Source: Calothrix sp. PCC 7103
Lineage (GTDB): Bacteria > Cyanobacteriota > Cyanobacteriia > Cyanobacteriales > Nostocaceae
Reading direction: 5' to 3'
Assembly: GCF_000331305.1 (NCBI RefSeq)
Contig: NZ_KB217478.1
Location: 7,528,317 to 7,592,316, forward strand
Length of the DNA: 64,000 nucleotides
This document shows, in pieces, positions 62,891 through 64,000 of this stretch. The notes under the pieces are model-generated. The model was not told where the DNA came from, ran no database searches, and saw nothing but the letters and a program-made list of their open reading frames with translations. A program made the position numbers and the translations under genes. Position 1 is the stretch's first letter; each line of letters opens with the position of its first letter.

Positions 62891-63415
62891 CTTGTTATTG
62901 ATGAAAATCTCGGTGAAGTAGATTTCTCCCTTGCTATTAGCTGCTACACCAATTCCGGTTTGGCTGTAATTGCCTTCGATGTTTTGCTTATGACCCTGAC
63001 TTTTGAGCCAACCTTGAACAGCTTGAGTTGCTGGGTCTTTATAACCTTGGTTGTATGCTATATTTTCAGCGGCGCCATTGTAAGCAATGCCTATAGACTT
63101 TACGCGATTACTAAAATCTTGGTGGCTAAATGGAATTTTGCCGTTAGCCATATTTTGGCTATGCATTCTAGCCTGATTATCTATTTTAGTATTGCGTGTT
63201 AATTTAGACAGTCTTTTTGATGCACGATACTGATTGATTTTGTCAAAAATTGACTGTTCTATAGTAGCAATATTGACAGCGGTAGATTGTGCAACCTGGA
63301 TAGCACGCGGCGCCTGTCTGGAAGATTGCCGCGTGTTTGCGGAAGTGCTGTTTGGCAGCGAAATGAATCCGCTTGCGAGTAAAATAGCACCGATATTAAT
63401 AACATGTCGGTTCAT
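62888..63415 (-). CDS. Secreted CAP-domain (SCP/PR1-like) protein
   Basis: A 175-residue exported protein: signal peptide (HVINIGAILLASGFISLPNS-TSA), then a CAP domain from about 60: IFDKINQYRASKRLSKLTRN, ARMHSQNMANGKIPFSHQDF, GAAENIAYNQGYKDPATQAV, GWLKSQGHKQNIEGNYSQTG and YFTEIFINNK. The His/Glu residues of the CAP cavity are present. Role outside the cell unknown. It is a tandem paralogue of the next gene. Confidence 0.88.
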   Translation of the reverse strand: MNRHVINIGAILLASGFISLPNSTSANTRQSSRQAPRAIQVAQSTAVNIATIEQSIFDKINQYRASKRLSKLTRNTKIDNQARMHSQNMANGKIPFSHQDFSNRVKSIGIAYNGAAENIAYNQGYKDPATQAVQGWLKSQGHKQNIEGNYSQTGIGVAANSKGEIYFTEIFINNK

Positions 63416-63566
63416 AAATATCTAGCTCGTCAATTAATAGGGAACACTGTTTTAATCTACACCGATTTTTTTTATCTGATTACGTAAAAATCGGTTTGAG
63501 GACAGTTTTTAAATTGACACATACAGAGATATTTATTAAGTGTTTGCACTTATTATTTAGAATTTG

Positions 63567-64000
63567 TCATCGATTAAGAATAAAAATTTGAGTGAGATAG
63601 ACCTGTCCTTCTTTATTGGTGGCAACTCCGATACCAGTTAGGTTGTAATTGCCCTTAAGATTTTTTAAGTGACCAGGACTTTTAATCCAACCGCGAATCG
63701 CTTCAGCAACAGGGTCATCGTACCCTTGATTAAAAGCTACGTTTTCAGCAGCACTTTGGTAACGAACTGCTGTCGATTTGACGCGCTTTTCAAACCCATT
63801 GTGGCTAAAAGGAACTTTGCCATTAGCCATATTTTGACTGTGAACCCTTGCTTGCTTTGAAATTCTGCTGTTGAGTGTGAGTCTCGATAAACCTTTTGAA
63901 GTTCGATAGCGGTTGATTTGCTCAAACACAGATTTCTCTAACTCGCTGGTATTGAAATTACCAGTTAGTACAGCTTGACTGGTAATTGGCACTGACTTTA
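63567..64000 (-). CDS. CAP-domain protein, partial at the right edge
   Basis: The C-terminal 144 codons are in the window and the frame is open to the edge, so the signal peptide probably lies beyond it; a GTG at 63992 is in frame but need not be the start. The CAP domain is nearly complete (FEQINRYRTSKGLSRLTLNS, ARVHSQNMANGKVPFSHNGF, SAAENVAFNQGYDDPVAEAI, GWIKSPGHLKNLKGNYNLTG, YLTQIFILNR). It shares most positions with the upstream-facing neighbour at 62888-63415, so the pair arose by tandem duplication. Confidence 0.85.
   Translation of the reverse strand, partial: KSVPITSQAVLTGNFNTSELEKSVFEQINRYRTSKGLSRLTLNSRISKQARVHSQNMANGKVPFSHNGFEKRVKSTAVRYQSAAENVAFNQGYDDPVAEAIRGWIKSPGHLKNLKGNYNLTGIGVATNKEGQVYLTQIFILNR

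Overview
The window is chromosomal DNA of a filamentous, probably heterocyst-forming cyanobacterium (Nostocales). Supporting signs are lineage-typical families (ArsA-like ATPase with an HSP20 tail, DUF2358, DUF6464, TIGR03792, Uma2 nuclease, DesC-type acyl-lipid desaturase), an intein-split dnaB, GC content of about 40%, and many short dispersed palindromic repeats. The window has one striking compositional mark. The palindrome GGCGCC occurs about 110 times by eye, roughly once per 580 bases and about 25 times expectation, while the usual cyanobacterial HIP1 octamer GCGATCGC was not seen.

Layout. 1-7.6 kb: end of a CheR-type methyltransferase, argJ, a five-copy tandem array of putative minus-strand small RNAs (each about 50 nt with its own -10 and terminator), gatB, an alpha/beta hydrolase, rplI and a CmcI-like methyltransferase. 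7.8-11.3 kb: dnaB carrying two inteins. 11.5-19.4 kb: mostly small housekeeping or hypothetical genes (FKBP, phasin-like, family-4 uracil-DNA glycosylase, phosphoribosyltransferase, TPR, NADAR, DUF6464, DUF2358). 19.4-28.3 kb: ArsA-like ATPase, a phytochrome-like GAF histidine kinase, dnaN and dnaA, an HtrA lipoprotein protease, peptide deformylase. 28.4-33.6 kb: a metal-transport-like locus with two HMA_2 proteins, a P-type ATPase with an unusual membrane motif, and a small DUF5132 protein with a His/Asp tail. 34.2-38.5 kb: dihydroxyacetone kinase dhaK-dhaL followed by a DhaM-HPr-Enzyme I fusion, a self-contained PTS phosphorelay. 39-47 kb: TPR lipoprotein, RNase D-like protein, a MITE-broken HAD gene, Uma2, then a DesC desaturase divergent from a TetR protein whose C-terminus resembles a degenerate tyrosine recombinase, with a perfect 31-base palindrome between them; then nifS and wrbA. 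47-51.5 kb: a pseudokinase membrane protein, an L,D-transpeptidase, and the two halves of a photolyase-like protein encoded as separate genes in reversed order. 53-64 kb: dxs, mtnA, hicA/hicB, an ABC ATPase, a higB toxin gene broken by a MITE beside intact higA, pdxA, an inactive-looking rhodanese, RNase D and two CAP-domain secreted proteins.

Two short IS630/Tc1-type MITEs sit in CTAG targets, and removing either one restores a reading frame. At least nine families of dispersed repeats fill the intergenic space and sometimes encode the last residues of genes. The best candidates for something new are the small-RNA array, the GGCGCC over-representation, the TetR-recombinase fusion with its operator, the split photolyase and the HMA_2/P-ATPase/DUF5132 locus. 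All calls rest on reading the sequence; no database search was run.
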